A stretch of DNA of 64,000 nt. Source: Acinetobacter lwoffii (GTDB lineage Bacteria; Pseudomonadota; Gammaproteobacteria; Pseudomonadales; Moraxellaceae). The notes beneath the pieces are model-generated. The model was not told where the DNA came from. It saw only the letters and a list, made by a program, of their open reading frames with translations, and did not search any database. The stretch lies in contig NZ_DCLL01000032.1 in NCBI RefSeq assembly GCF_002321025.1, forward strand, positions 18,365-82,364, read 5' to 3'. The translations under genes were made by a program, and so were the position numbers. Positions 8,004-16,733 of this stretch are shown piece by piece (positions within the stretch are counted from its first letter, which is position 1; every line of letters begins with the position of its first letter).

Positions 8004-9860
8004 TTAGCCCAAATAATATGAAGCAATTTGATAAGTCAGGAATGACATGAAATATGCCAGACCAAACAGGTAAACCGTCATGATACTGACAGTTTTCCAG
8101 GAACCCGTTTCACGTTTAACCGTTGCCAGGGTCGCCAGACAATGCGGTGCATAAATAAACCACACCAGCAAAGACAAACCTGTCGCCACTGACCAGCCCA
8201 GATCACCTCCACCGCTGATCAGCGCAGCCAGACCTTCAGACATCGCATCTTCATCAACTGCCGACATCGCATAGACTGTGCCCAGTGCTGCAACGACCAC
8301 TTCACGCGCTGCCATCGCCGGAATCAGGGCAATACAAATCTGCCAGTTAAAACCGAGCGGTGCAAAGATCGGCTGCATCAGATGACCGAGCATCCCCGCT
8401 AATGAATAATCAATGGCCGGCAGGGTTGCCCCTTCTGGCGGCTGCGGGAACGTACACAGGAACCACAGCACAATCGATAAGGCGAAGATGATGCCACCGA
8501 CACGTTTCAAGAAGATTTTGCCGCGATCCAGCAAGCCGATCCAGACGTTTTTCAAGTCCGGAAAACGGTAGCTTGGCAGTTCCATCAGCAGCATGTGCTG
8601 TGATTTATCTTTGTGGAAGAATTTCAGTACAAAAGACACCACCAAAGCACTTACGATGCCTGCCATATACAGACCAAAAAGCACTAGACCTTGCAGATTC
8701 AGGAAACCCCAAACAGTTTGTGATGGTATAAATGCTGCAATCAGCAAGGCATAAACTGGCAAGCGCGCCGAACAGGTCATTAAGGGGGCAACGAAAATCG
8801 TGGTTAAACGATCTCGCGGATCACTAATGGTCCGCGATGCCATAATCCCCGGAATGGCACAGGCAAAGCTGGACAATAACGGAATAAAGGCACGTCCTGA
8901 CAAGCCTGCTTTAAACATCAGCTTGTCTAATAGAAAAGCAGCACGCGGTAAATAACCTGATTCTTCCAGTACCAGAATAAAGAAGAACAGAATCAGAATT
9001 TGTGGCAGGAACACCACCACGCCACCGGCACCGGCAATAATCCCGTCCACCACCAGGCTATTCAGTAAGGGATGCGAAATATATTCGCCGAGGAACTCAC
9101 CCAGCCAGCCGAAGAAGGTTTCAATCCCATCCATAAATGGCGCAGCCCAGGCAAATACCGCCTGGAAAATCACGAACATCATCACGGCCAGACTAATTAA
9201 GCCCAATACCGGATGCAGAAAAATCTTGTCGAGGAAATCGGTACGTTTATCTTCCTGATCGACGAAATTGACCACGTCATTCAGAATGTTTTCTACGCGC
9301 TGGTGACTGTTACCTTTCAAGCCACTGAGTTCGGTCTGCGGTACAGAATACTTGCCCTGATCTAGCGCATTTTTGAGGTTTTCAATGCCTGAACTGCGCA
9401 CAGCCACCGTTTCTACCACAGGCACGCCCAGTCGCTCAGACAGCTTCTGGGTATTGATCTGCATGCCACGACGGCGTGCTTCATCCATCATGTTCAGCAC
9501 GACCAGCACCGGACGATCCAGCGCAATCATTTCCAGCACCAGACCCAGATGCAATTTTAGATTAGTGGCATCTACCACACACAAAAATGCATCCTGCTCC
9601 TGCTCTTCCGCAATTTTACCTTGTACGACGTTGCGGGTAATCTCTTCATCCGGACTGGTCGCATCCAGACTATAAGTTCCCGGCAAATCCAGTACCCGTA
9701 CCGCTTTGCCTGAGGCAAGCTGAAACGTACCGACTTTACGTTCAACCGTGACACCCGCATAGTTACCGACTTTTTGGCGTGTTCCGGTTAAGTGGTTGAA
9801 TAATGAAGTTTTACCGCAGTTAGGGTTACCGACAAGGGCAATACGTAATGTATCACTCAT
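8004..9860 (-). CDS. feoB: Ferrous iron transporter FeoB
   Basis: An inner membrane Fe(II) transporter with an N-terminal G domain and a polytopic permease part. G1 (GNPNCGKTS, residues 11-19), G3 (DLPG, 58-61) and G4 (NMMD, 123-126) are present, followed by two Gate-type membrane modules. At 618 aa it is shorter than E. coli FeoB (773), as in related genera. The start overlaps the feoA stop as ATGA, so the two are translationally coupled. A Fur-like box lies upstream of feoA and would repress the operon when iron is plentiful. Confidence 0.96.
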   Translation of the reverse strand: MSDTLRIALVGNPNCGKTSLFNHLTGTRQKVGNYAGVTVERKVGTFQLASGKAVRVLDLPGTYSLDATSPDEEITRNVVQGKIAEEQEQDAFLCVVDATNLKLHLGLVLEMIALDRPVLVVLNMMDEARRRGMQINTQKLSERLGVPVVETVAVRSSGIENLKNALDQGKYSVPQTELSGLKGNSHQRVENILNDVVNFVDQEDKRTDFLDKIFLHPVLGLISLAVMMFVIFQAVFAWAAPFMDGIETFFGWLGEFLGEYISHPLLNSLVVDGIIAGAGGVVVFLPQILILFFFILVLEESGYLPRAAFLLDKLMFKAGLSGRAFIPLLSSFACAIPGIMASRTISDPRDRLTTIFVAPLMTCSARLPVYALLIAAFIPSQTVWGFLNLQGLVLFGLYMAGIVSALVVSFVLKFFHKDKSQHMLLMELPSYRFPDLKNVWIGLLDRGKIFLKRVGGIIFALSIVLWFLCTFPQPPEGATLPAIDYSLAGMLGHLMQPIFAPLGFNWQICIALIPAMAAREVVVAALGTVYAMSAVDEDAMSEGLAALISGGGDLGWSVATGLSLLVWFIYAPHCLATLATVKRETGSWKTVSIMTVYLFGLAYFMSFLTYQIASYYLG

Positions 9861-10117
9861 GCCGACACCGCCTGTTCGATTTCAATTTTGGCTGCTTCTG
9901 ATTTACGCAAAGCAAAACGTGTGAATCCAACTTGAATCAAAATGGGATCTCCACCAAAAATACCTTTAGTAATGACTTGTACCTTTGTACCTGGTACAAA
10001 GCCTAAAGTTTCCAAACGACTCGCAACAACATCGTGTAGAGCACTTTCACCATCAGCTGTTCGACTCACTTTTCGAATGATGGCAATTTGTTTTGCTTTT
10101 AAATCAGACAAACGCAC
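9857..10117 (-). CDS. feoA: Ferrous iron transport protein FeoA
   Basis: An 86-aa cytoplasmic SH3-like protein that assists FeoB. The family pattern is visible (RLSDLKAKQ at the start, GFVPGTKVQV in the middle, then LRKSEAAKIEI at the end). It is first gene of feoA-feoB-small Cys-rich protein and overlaps feoB by 4 bases. The 174-bp divergent region to xerD carries a Fur-like operator. Confidence 0.95.
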   Translation of the reverse strand: MRLSDLKAKQIAIIRKVSRTADGESALHDVVASRLETLGFVPGTKVQVITKGIFGGDPILIQVGFTRFALRKSEAAKIEIEQAVSA

Positions 10118-10157
10118 CGTGAAATTCCTAAACTATTTTGTACAGTATACAAACAAA

Positions 10158-10172
10158 TGAGAATAATTAACA
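10158..10172 (-). promoter_or_regulatory. Putative Fur box upstream of feoA
   Basis: The 15-mer TGAGAATAATTAACA matches the 7-1-7 Fur consensus (TGATAAT-N-ATTATCA) at 12 of 14 positions. It lies 41 bp upstream of the feoA start, between the divergent feoA and xerD genes. Iron-dependent repression is inferred from this match and from the well-known Fur control of feo. Confidence 0.6.
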
Positions 10173-10291
10173 AATAAGATTAATTACATTTCGATTTAGC
10201 CTTATACCACATCGACACGGTCATAAAATTAAACTACAGTGGAGAATACCAATCCCGATTATCGCTTTTTCAGATCAGATCCTTTCACCCT

Positions 10292-11209
10292 ATGCTGAAT
10301 AAAAAACCCCGTATTCCTGCCCCTGTCCAGATTCCTGATGCGTTCAGTTATTTGCAGGGTTTTCGTGATTATCTGATTGCGCAGACTGTCAGCCCGCATA
10401 CCCGCAATGCCTATTTGTCCGATCTGGTGCAATGTGCAGAATGCCTGAGCAAGCCTCTACCGGAATGGAATCATGATGATATTTCCGATGTACTGATTGC
10501 GCTGACCAAACAGCAAAAAAGCCCACGTTCGATTGCCCGCTGCCTGTCTGCCTTGCGTTCATTTTATAAATTTCTGCGTGAGCAGAAACTGCGTAGCGAC
10601 AATCCGGTGACTGCACATAAAACCCCAAAACTGGGCCGGGCCTTACCTAAAGATTTATCCGAAGCGGATGTCGAGGCTTTGATTCATGCCCCCGATATCA
10701 ACACGGCATTAGGGCTGCGCGATCGCGCCATGTTTGAAGTATTGTATGCCTGCGGACTCCGGGTGACCGAACTGATTAACTTGCGTCTGGAACTGATCAA
10801 TTTAAAACAGGGTTATTTACGTATCGTCGGTAAGGGTAATAAAGAACGTCTAGTTCCGATGGGACAAATGGCCTGTGAATGGGTAGAAAAATATCTGAAC
10901 GAAGCCCGTCCGCAACTGTACAAGACTTCGACTGATTATCTATTTCTGACCCAGCATGGCGGCATCATGAGCCGGCAGAATTTCTGGTATGCCATTAAGC
11001 GTTATGCGCTGCAGGCCGGAATTCAGTCCGAACTGTCACCGCATACCTTACGCCATGCCTTTGCGACGCATTTACTTAATCATGGCGCAGACTTACGCGT
11101 GGTGCAGATGTTGCTCGGGCATAGTGATCTGTCTACCACCCAGATTTATACCCATGTGGCACAGGTACGAATGCAGCAGCTACACGCGACCCATCATCCA
11201 CGGGCTTGA
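10292..11209 (+). CDS. xerD: Site-specific tyrosine recombinase XerD
   Basis: A chromosome dimer resolution recombinase acting with XerC at dif. The N-terminal SAM-like core-binding domain (about 20-105) is followed by the catalytic domain with R157, K181, H251-R254, H277 and nucleophile Y286. The C-terminal block from LLNHGADLRVVQ to the HHPRA end is nearly that of E. coli XerD, which separates it from XerC. At 305 aa it has the normal length with a few extra N-terminal residues. It precedes dsbC, as in Pseudomonas and Acinetobacter. Confidence 0.95.
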   Translation: MLNKKPRIPAPVQIPDAFSYLQGFRDYLIAQTVSPHTRNAYLSDLVQCAECLSKPLPEWNHDDISDVLIALTKQQKSPRSIARCLSALRSFYKFLREQKLRSDNPVTAHKTPKLGRALPKDLSEADVEALIHAPDINTALGLRDRAMFEVLYACGLRVTELINLRLELINLKQGYLRIVGKGNKERLVPMGQMACEWVEKYLNEARPQLYKTSTDYLFLTQHGGIMSRQNFWYAIKRYALQAGIQSELSPHTLRHAFATHLLNHGADLRVVQMLLGHSDLSTTQIYTHVAQVRMQQLHATHHPRA

Positions 11210-11308
11210 ATCAGATCCGGACGGAATAAACTGAGAAGTTTGACGTGTGGGTATTTTTTTTTGTTATGCTAATGCTCTGTTTTTAATCCAAGAAGAAAAG
11301 GGTTTTTT

Positions 11309-12118
11309 ATGACATTTGCCCGCTCAAAAATTTTTATGGCTTGCATACTTGCTGCTGGTTTGGGTCTGACTGCGTGTTCCAATTCCACTAACAACGATAA
11401 AAAGCAAGAGTTGACTGCGAGCGCACCGGCGACGGGCGAAGCCTCTACCCTGACCGAACGCAATGCAGAACAGCGTCTGGCTTCTACATTGGAAAAGCAT
11501 TTCAAAACCGCTGGCATTAGTGCCAAAATTACCGACATTAAAGCCACTGAAGTGCCAAACCTGTACTGGGTGAGTCTGGAAGGCATGTCTGCGGTCTATG
11601 TCACCAGTGACGGTAAATATCTGATTCAAGGCGATGTGATCCGTCTCGGCGACAAACAGCTACACAATGTCAGCGAAAATCTGCAGGCAGGCATCAACAG
11701 TAAACTCTTTGCTGAACTCAAACCAGCAGACTTACTGGTCTATCCAGCCAAAGGTAAAGCCAAGCATGTGGTCTATGTATTTACCGATGTCAGCTGTCCG
11801 TATTGCCATAAATTCCATGAGCAAATGGATGAGATGAATGCCAAAGGCATTGAAGTACGTTATATCGCCTGGCCGCGTGGTGAACAGCATATGCCGGCCA
11901 TGGAAGCGATCTGGTGCAGTGCCGACCGTCGCAGTGCCTTTGACCAGGCGATTTCAGGCGCACAGATTAGCGCAGAGAAATGTGAAAATCCTGTTCAAGA
12001 TCAATATCAAATGGGTCTGAATATGGGCGTGAATGGCACCCCTGCCATTTATAATTCGGCAGGCACTTATCTGGGTGGTTACCTGTCTACATCGGAATTA
12101 TTGAATCGGCTTAAATAA
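11309..12118 (+). CDS. dsbC: DsbC-like thiol:disulfide interchange lipoprotein
   Basis: A thioredoxin-fold disulfide isomerase expected in the periplasm, paired with DsbD for reduction. Residues 1-23 form a lipoprotein signal ending in LTAC (Cys23 the predicted lipidated residue), unlike soluble E. coli DsbC. An N-terminal dimerisation-type domain (about 50-130) precedes the catalytic domain with C163-P-Y-C166 and a cis-proline in GVNGTPAIYN. The active site is CPYC rather than CGYC. The gene lies between xerD and hom, the usual location of dsbC in relatives. The fold assignment is firm; lipidation is predicted from the signal only. Confidence 0.9.
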   Translation: MTFARSKIFMACILAAGLGLTACSNSTNNDKKQELTASAPATGEASTLTERNAEQRLASTLEKHFKTAGISAKITDIKATEVPNLYWVSLEGMSAVYVTSDGKYLIQGDVIRLGDKQLHNVSENLQAGINSKLFAELKPADLLVYPAKGKAKHVVYVFTDVSCPYCHKFHEQMDEMNAKGIEVRYIAWPRGEQHMPAMEAIWCSADRRSAFDQAISGAQISAEKCENPVQDQYQMGLNMGVNGTPAIYNSAGTYLGGYLSTSELLNRLK

Positions 12119-12244
12119 CTCATTTTAATACGTTATTTAACTTTATTTTATAGATAAAGATATTCTGAAATGACCCTAGAGTCAGGCGGGTTTTTTAGCT
12201 ATGATCTAGGCTCTTGTAAAAAACTGTTTAATTTGGAGTGTGAC

Positions 12245-13549
12245 GTGAAACCAGTTCGTCTGGCAATCCTCGGTCTTGGTACTGTAGGTGGTGGTGCCTT
12301 GAAACTATTAAAAGAAAATGCTGCTGAGATCAAACGTCGCACCGGTCGTGAAATTGAAATTACCCATGTAGGCACCCGTCGTCCACGTCCTGATCTGGAC
12401 CTACCTGCATCAGTGAAACAAAGTGCAGACTTGATGGACATCGTGCGTCAACCTGACGTAGACGTGGTGGTCGAAGTCATGGGTGGGATTCATCCTGCTT
12501 TTGAAATCATTATGGAAGCCATGAAACATGGCAAGCATATTGTCACTGCCAACAAGGCGCTATTGGCTGAACATGGGAATGAGCTGTTTAAAGCGGCTGA
12601 AGACAATGCCGTGCAGATTGCCTATGAAGCGGCAGTGGCTGGCGGTATTCCCATTATTAAAGTGATTCGTGAAGGTCTGGCGGCCAACAAGATTGAATGG
12701 CTGGCGGGCATCATCAATGGTACGGGGAACTTCATTCTCAGCGAAATGCGTGAAAAAGGTCGTGCTTTTGAAGATGTACTGAAAGAAGCGCAAGAACTGG
12801 GTTATGCAGAAGCTGATCCTACCTTTGACGTGGAAGGGATTGATGCTGCACATAAACTGACGATTCTGGCTTCCTGTGCATTTGGTATTCCGCTACAGTT
12901 TGATAAAGTCTTTACTGAAGGAATTGGCAAAGTCACTGCACAAGATGTGAAATACGCAGAAGATTTGGGTTTCCGCATCAAACACCTAGGTATTGCACGC
13001 CGTACCGATGCCGGAATTGAATTACGTGTACATCCGACTTTAATTCCAGATGACCAGCTGATTGCGAATGTTAACGGCGTGAAAAATGCGGTTCTGGTAC
13101 AAGCCAATGCAGTCGGTCCAACCCTTTATTATGGTGCTGGCGCAGGTGCTGGCCCAACCGCTTCTGCTGTAGTTGCTGACGTAGTCGATATCGTCCGTGA
13201 TATTATTTATACCGAAGACGGTGCCGGAACCATTCCGCAACTGGCCTTTGAAGCCCTGACCGATTTACCGATCTTGAGTCGTGAACAAATGACCACCGGC
13301 TATTACATCCGTATTAATGCCGAAGATCAAATGGGCGTGCTTGCCGATGTCACCACGATCCTCAGTCGTGCCGGGATCAGTATCGATGCCATCATGCAGC
13401 AACCTCGCTTAAAAGACCTTATTCCGATCGTGATTCTGACCGATCCTATCGTCGAATCAAAAATGGATGCAGCGCTCTCACAAATTCAAGCATTACCCGT
13501 CATTCATGGCGAAATTGTACGAATTCGTTTAGAATCGCTTGATAATTAA
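12245..13549 (+). CDS. hom: Homoserine dehydrogenase
   Basis: Reduces aspartate semialdehyde to homoserine on the way to threonine and methionine. The N-terminal NAD(P)-binding motif (LGLGTVGGG), the central catalytic region (NGTGNFILSEM, YAEADPTFDVEG) and a C-terminal ACT domain (from about residue 355, DQMGVLADVT) are visible. The ACT domain suggests feedback control by threonine. GTG at 12245 (434 aa) is chosen because GGAG lies 6 nt upstream and the core begins at once; the longer frame from 12170 encodes an unrelated leader. thrC follows after 57 bases. Confidence 0.95.
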   Translation: MKPVRLAILGLGTVGGGALKLLKENAAEIKRRTGREIEITHVGTRRPRPDLDLPASVKQSADLMDIVRQPDVDVVVEVMGGIHPAFEIIMEAMKHGKHIVTANKALLAEHGNELFKAAEDNAVQIAYEAAVAGGIPIIKVIREGLAANKIEWLAGIINGTGNFILSEMREKGRAFEDVLKEAQELGYAEADPTFDVEGIDAAHKLTILASCAFGIPLQFDKVFTEGIGKVTAQDVKYAEDLGFRIKHLGIARRTDAGIELRVHPTLIPDDQLIANVNGVKNAVLVQANAVGPTLYYGAGAGAGPTASAVVADVVDIVRDIIYTEDGAGTIPQLAFEALTDLPILSREQMTTGYYIRINAEDQMGVLADVTTILSRAGISIDAIMQQPRLKDLIPIVILTDPIVESKMDAALSQIQALPVIHGEIVRIRLESLDN

Positions 13550-13606
13550 TCGGGTTAAGGGGAGTATTTCCCCTTGCCAAGCTCTACACACAATTGGAAC
13601 ATCATC

Positions 13607-14746
13607 ATGTCGAATGCCAATCGTTATACTGGTTTAGTTGACCGCTATCGCGACCGTTTACCAGTGTCTGCAACTACTCGTGCGATCTCTTTGGGTGAGG
13701 GTAATACTCCACTGATCAAGCTTGAGAATATTCCACGCATTATTGGTAAAGATGTTGAAATTTATGTGAAGTACGAGGGCTTAAACCCGACTGGTTCATT
13801 TAAAGACCGCGGTATGACTATGGCAGTGACCAAAGCCGTTGAAGAAGGCTCTAAAGCCATCATCTGTGCATCCACTGGTAATACTTCTGCTGCCGCGGCT
13901 GCATACGCTGCTCGTGCCGGTATCAAAGCATTCGTACTCATCCCGGAAGGCAAAATTGCCATGGGTAAAATGGCCCAAGCGATGATGTATGGTGCAATCA
14001 CCATGCAAATTCGTGGTAACTTCGATGACGGCATGCGTCTGGTGAAGGAAGTTGCTGATCAGGCACCGGTAACGATTGTAAACTCAATCAACCCGTACCG
14101 CCTGCAGGGTCAAAAAACCATTGCTTACGAGATCGTTGAAGCTTTAGGTCGTGCCCCGGATTACCACTGCCTGCCAGTGGGTAACGCAGGTAATATCACT
14201 GCACACTGGATGGGCTATACCGAAGCGGTGGCCAATCAGTCGAAAGAAGAATTTGAGCAAGTGATTTACGATGCTGAAACCGATGCTTTCACTGGTCCTA
14301 AACCGGCTGGCTTGCCAATCATGGCCGGTTACCAAGCGTCTGGTGCTGCTCCGTTCCTGCGTGGTGGTCCAGTAGAAAATCCGGAAACTGTTGCAACTGC
14401 AATTCGTATTGGTAATCCGCAAAGTTTCAATCATGCCAAAGCCGTCGTTCGTGATTCAAACGGCTGGTTTGATGAACTGACGGATGCTGAGATTCTTGAA
14501 GCACAACGTCTGCTGTCGATGTATGAAGGTGTATTCGTAGAACCTGCATCTGCTGCGTCTGTTGGCGGTGCAATCCGTGATATCAAAGCAGGTAAAATTG
14601 CTGAAGGTTCAGTAATCGTATGTACCGTAACCGGTAATGGTCTAAAAGATCCAGATACCGCGATCAAACAATGTGCCGATGCGGTGATGCTGTCTATCGA
14701 CGCAACCATGGCTCAGGTAAAAGACTCTATTCTGTCGAACATGTAA
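13607..14746 (+). CDS. thrC: Threonine synthase
   Basis: A PLP enzyme converting O-phosphohomoserine to threonine. The PLP lysine sits in GSFKDRG, and the glycine-rich phosphate loop (PVGNAGN) and the serine/glycine block ASTGNTSAAAAAYAARAG are present. At 379 aa from ATG 13607 it is the short (type without plant-like N-terminal extension) form. A TTG at 13574 would add 11 residues without family support. It forms a unit with hom and ends at a strong bidirectional terminator. Confidence 0.95.
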   Translation: MSNANRYTGLVDRYRDRLPVSATTRAISLGEGNTPLIKLENIPRIIGKDVEIYVKYEGLNPTGSFKDRGMTMAVTKAVEEGSKAIICASTGNTSAAAAAYAARAGIKAFVLIPEGKIAMGKMAQAMMYGAITMQIRGNFDDGMRLVKEVADQAPVTIVNSINPYRLQGQKTIAYEIVEALGRAPDYHCLPVGNAGNITAHWMGYTEAVANQSKEEFEQVIYDAETDAFTGPKPAGLPIMAGYQASGAAPFLRGGPVENPETVATAIRIGNPQSFNHAKAVVRDSNGWFDELTDAEILEAQRLLSMYEGVFVEPASAASVGGAIRDIKAGKIAEGSVIVCTVTGNGLKDPDTAIKQCADAVMLSIDATMAQVKDSILSNM

Positions 14747-14758
14747 TTTCAGCCAGAA

Positions 14759-14788
14759 TAAAAAACCCTGCATTTGCAGGGTTTTTTA
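14759..14788. terminator. Bidirectional terminator, thrC / pbpG
   Basis: The stem AAACCCTGC-ATTT-GCAGGGTTT is flanked by A and T runs, so it can end both thrC (+) and the convergent pbpG (-). Confidence 0.9.
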
Positions 14789-14800
14789 TGAGCGCAGAGA

Positions 14801-15862
14801 TTAGATTCGTTTTGGTTGCTGGCTCACCCAGCTCATCAAACGGGTCGCATCATTGGTACGCGCCTGTGAGCTATTTGCACCTAACAGTACCACTGCCACC
14901 GGACGGTTATTCAGGGTCGTATGCATCACCACACAGCGCCCTGCTTCATTAATAAAACCGGTTTTAGAAATATTGATATTCCAGCCGCCGTTACGCACCA
15001 GTGCATTGGTATTATTCGATTTCAGTACACGATAACCCAAGTTAAAGTCATAGCTTGGTGTGGTCGAGAATTGACGAATCAGACCATATTGAGAAGCAGT
15101 ATTCACTAAAATACCCAAATCACGTGCTGATGCCACATTTCCAGGGTGTAAGCCGGTTGATTCCATAAAGCGGGATGAATTCATGCCTAAGGCCTTGGCC
15201 TTACTGTTCATCGCTGCAATAAATGCACTGCGACCACCTGGATACGTTCGCGCCAAGGCTGCAGCTGCCGGGTTTTCAGACTTCATTAGAGCAAACAATA
15301 AAGCTTCGGCACGGTTCATGCTATCGCCAGCACGTAAGGTCGAGCTTGAGCTTTTACAGCCTGAACAGGAAAAATCAGCCTGTTGTAGGGTAATTTTTTC
15401 CGACATGTTTAGACGTGCATCAGAAATCACCACCGCTGTCATCAGCTTGGTAATCGATGCAATCGGATAGGCAGTATTGGTATTTTTGCTAAACAGCACT
15501 TCACCGGTTTGCGCATCCATGACCAGTGCAGCCCGTGCATTGACAGAAGGTTGATTACTAAAATGATTCGTATCAATAATCTGCGGCGCAGTATAAGCAG
15601 GTTTGGCTGCTGCTGGCACTGCTGTGCCGGCCTGACGCAAAGTGGTGGTCACTGTGGCAGACCCGGGTGGCGAAGGCTCATTGGCAGATGCATTAAAATC
15701 ATCGCTCATTAACTGGTTAACTTCTTCAGAAGACCAACTAATGCTGGAACCGCCCTCTGCCGTGCCAGAATTCATAATGATTTCAGCAAAACTTGTCGTG
15801 CTCATGCTGATTAACACGGACAGGCCGAGTAGATGCCTTAAAGACTTGTTTATTTTCTTCAC
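14801..15862 (-). CDS. pbpG: D-alanyl-D-alanine endopeptidase (PBP7/8 type)
   Basis: A periplasmic S11-family penicillin-binding protein that cuts peptide cross-links in peptidoglycan. A signal peptide ends near SFA; a low-complexity Pro/Ala/Thr segment follows; then the catalytic triad motifs SITK (SxxK), SEN (SxN) and KTG appear in order. GTG at 15862 (353 aa) has AAGGAA 5 nt upstream; a TTG at 15877 would add five residues. Two Cys close together (SCSGCK) lie in the catalytic domain and could form a disulfide. In Acinetobacter this enzyme has been linked to cell shape and serum survival. Confidence 0.92.
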   Translation of the reverse strand: MKKINKSLRHLLGLSVLISMSTTSFAEIIMNSGTAEGGSSISWSSEEVNQLMSDDFNASANEPSPPGSATVTTTLRQAGTAVPAAAKPAYTAPQIIDTNHFSNQPSVNARAALVMDAQTGEVLFSKNTNTAYPIASITKLMTAVVISDARLNMSEKITLQQADFSCSGCKSSSSTLRAGDSMNRAEALLFALMKSENPAAAALARTYPGGRSAFIAAMNSKAKALGMNSSRFMESTGLHPGNVASARDLGILVNTASQYGLIRQFSTTPSYDFNLGYRVLKSNNTNALVRNGGWNINISKTGFINEAGRCVVMHTTLNNRPVAVVLLGANSSQARTNDATRLMSWVSQQPKRI

Positions 15863-16081
15863 TATTCCTTCACTCAACTAACAGAGGTAAGATTGATTTG
15901 CGTATTACCTCTAATATGCCTTACATTTAAACACAATGCCGAACATTTTTTGTTCTTGACACTGTGTGATAAGTTTCAGATTTAATCTTGCGAATAGGAT
16001 TGCTAATTTTGTACTTTCATTGCAAGCTTATTTTGCTTTATGTAACAAAAAAATGATTTTTTTAACAGAGGGAGAGCGTAG

Positions 16082-16717
16082 GTGATCACAGTTTTAGTTG
16101 TGGACGACCATGAATTAGTTCGTACTGGAATTTGCAGAATGCTAGAAGACCATGCGGAGGTTCAGGTAATTGGACAAGCTGAATCTGGTGAAGAAGCGAT
16201 CTCTCTGGTTCGTCAACATCATCCTGATGTAGTTTTGTTAGATGTGAATATGCCGGGCATTGGTGGCGTAGAAACCACGCGCCGTCTACTTCAGAGTGCG
16301 CCGGAAACCAAAGTTTTGGCGGTTAGCGGTTTAGCAGAAGAGCCTTATCCGTCCCTGTTATTGAAAGCCGGTGCCAAAGGTTATATCACCAAAGGGGCCC
16401 CGATTTCGGAAATGGTCCGTGCGATTAACAAAGTCATGCAAGGCGGCAAATATTTCAGTGCCGACATTGCGGAACAGTTAGCCAGCTCTTACCTTTCTGA
16501 TACACAACAATCCCCTTTTGATGCACTTTCAGAACGGGAAATGCAAGTCGCGATGATGGTCGTGAATTGTATCAGTGCCCAGGAAATTGCCGACAAACTT
16601 TTTGTTAGTGTTAAAACCGTGAATACCTATCGTTACCGTATTTTTGAAAAACTGAATATCGATAGCGATGTTAAACTGACTCATCTGGCCATGCGCTATG
16701 GACTTATTAAACCTTAG
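16082..16717 (+). CDS. gacA: LuxR-type response regulator GacA
   Basis: A 211-aa response regulator with an N-terminal receiver (D8-D9 acidic pair, phosphoacceptor D54, then K near 104) and a C-terminal LuxR/FixJ helix-turn-helix (LSEREMQV to VKTVNTYRYRIFEKL). Closest in form to GacA/UvrY, which responds to the hybrid kinase GacS and drives global traits. No gacS is in this window, as is usual. The GTG start follows a purine-rich GAGGGAGAG. pilS begins 16 bases downstream, so co-transcription with pilSR is possible. Confidence 0.9.
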   Translation: MITVLVVDDHELVRTGICRMLEDHAEVQVIGQAESGEEAISLVRQHHPDVVLLDVNMPGIGGVETTRRLLQSAPETKVLAVSGLAEEPYPSLLLKAGAKGYITKGAPISEMVRAINKVMQGGKYFSADIAEQLASSYLSDTQQSPFDALSEREMQVAMMVVNCISAQEIADKLFVSVKTVNTYRYRIFEKLNIDSDVKLTHLAMRYGLIKP

Positions 16718-16733
16718 TCTTTAACGAGTTCCG

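Noticed and set aside
12170..12244. 25-residue N-terminal extension of Hom
   Set aside because: Sequence is unrelated to the family, and a good ribosome-binding site supports the GTG at 12245.
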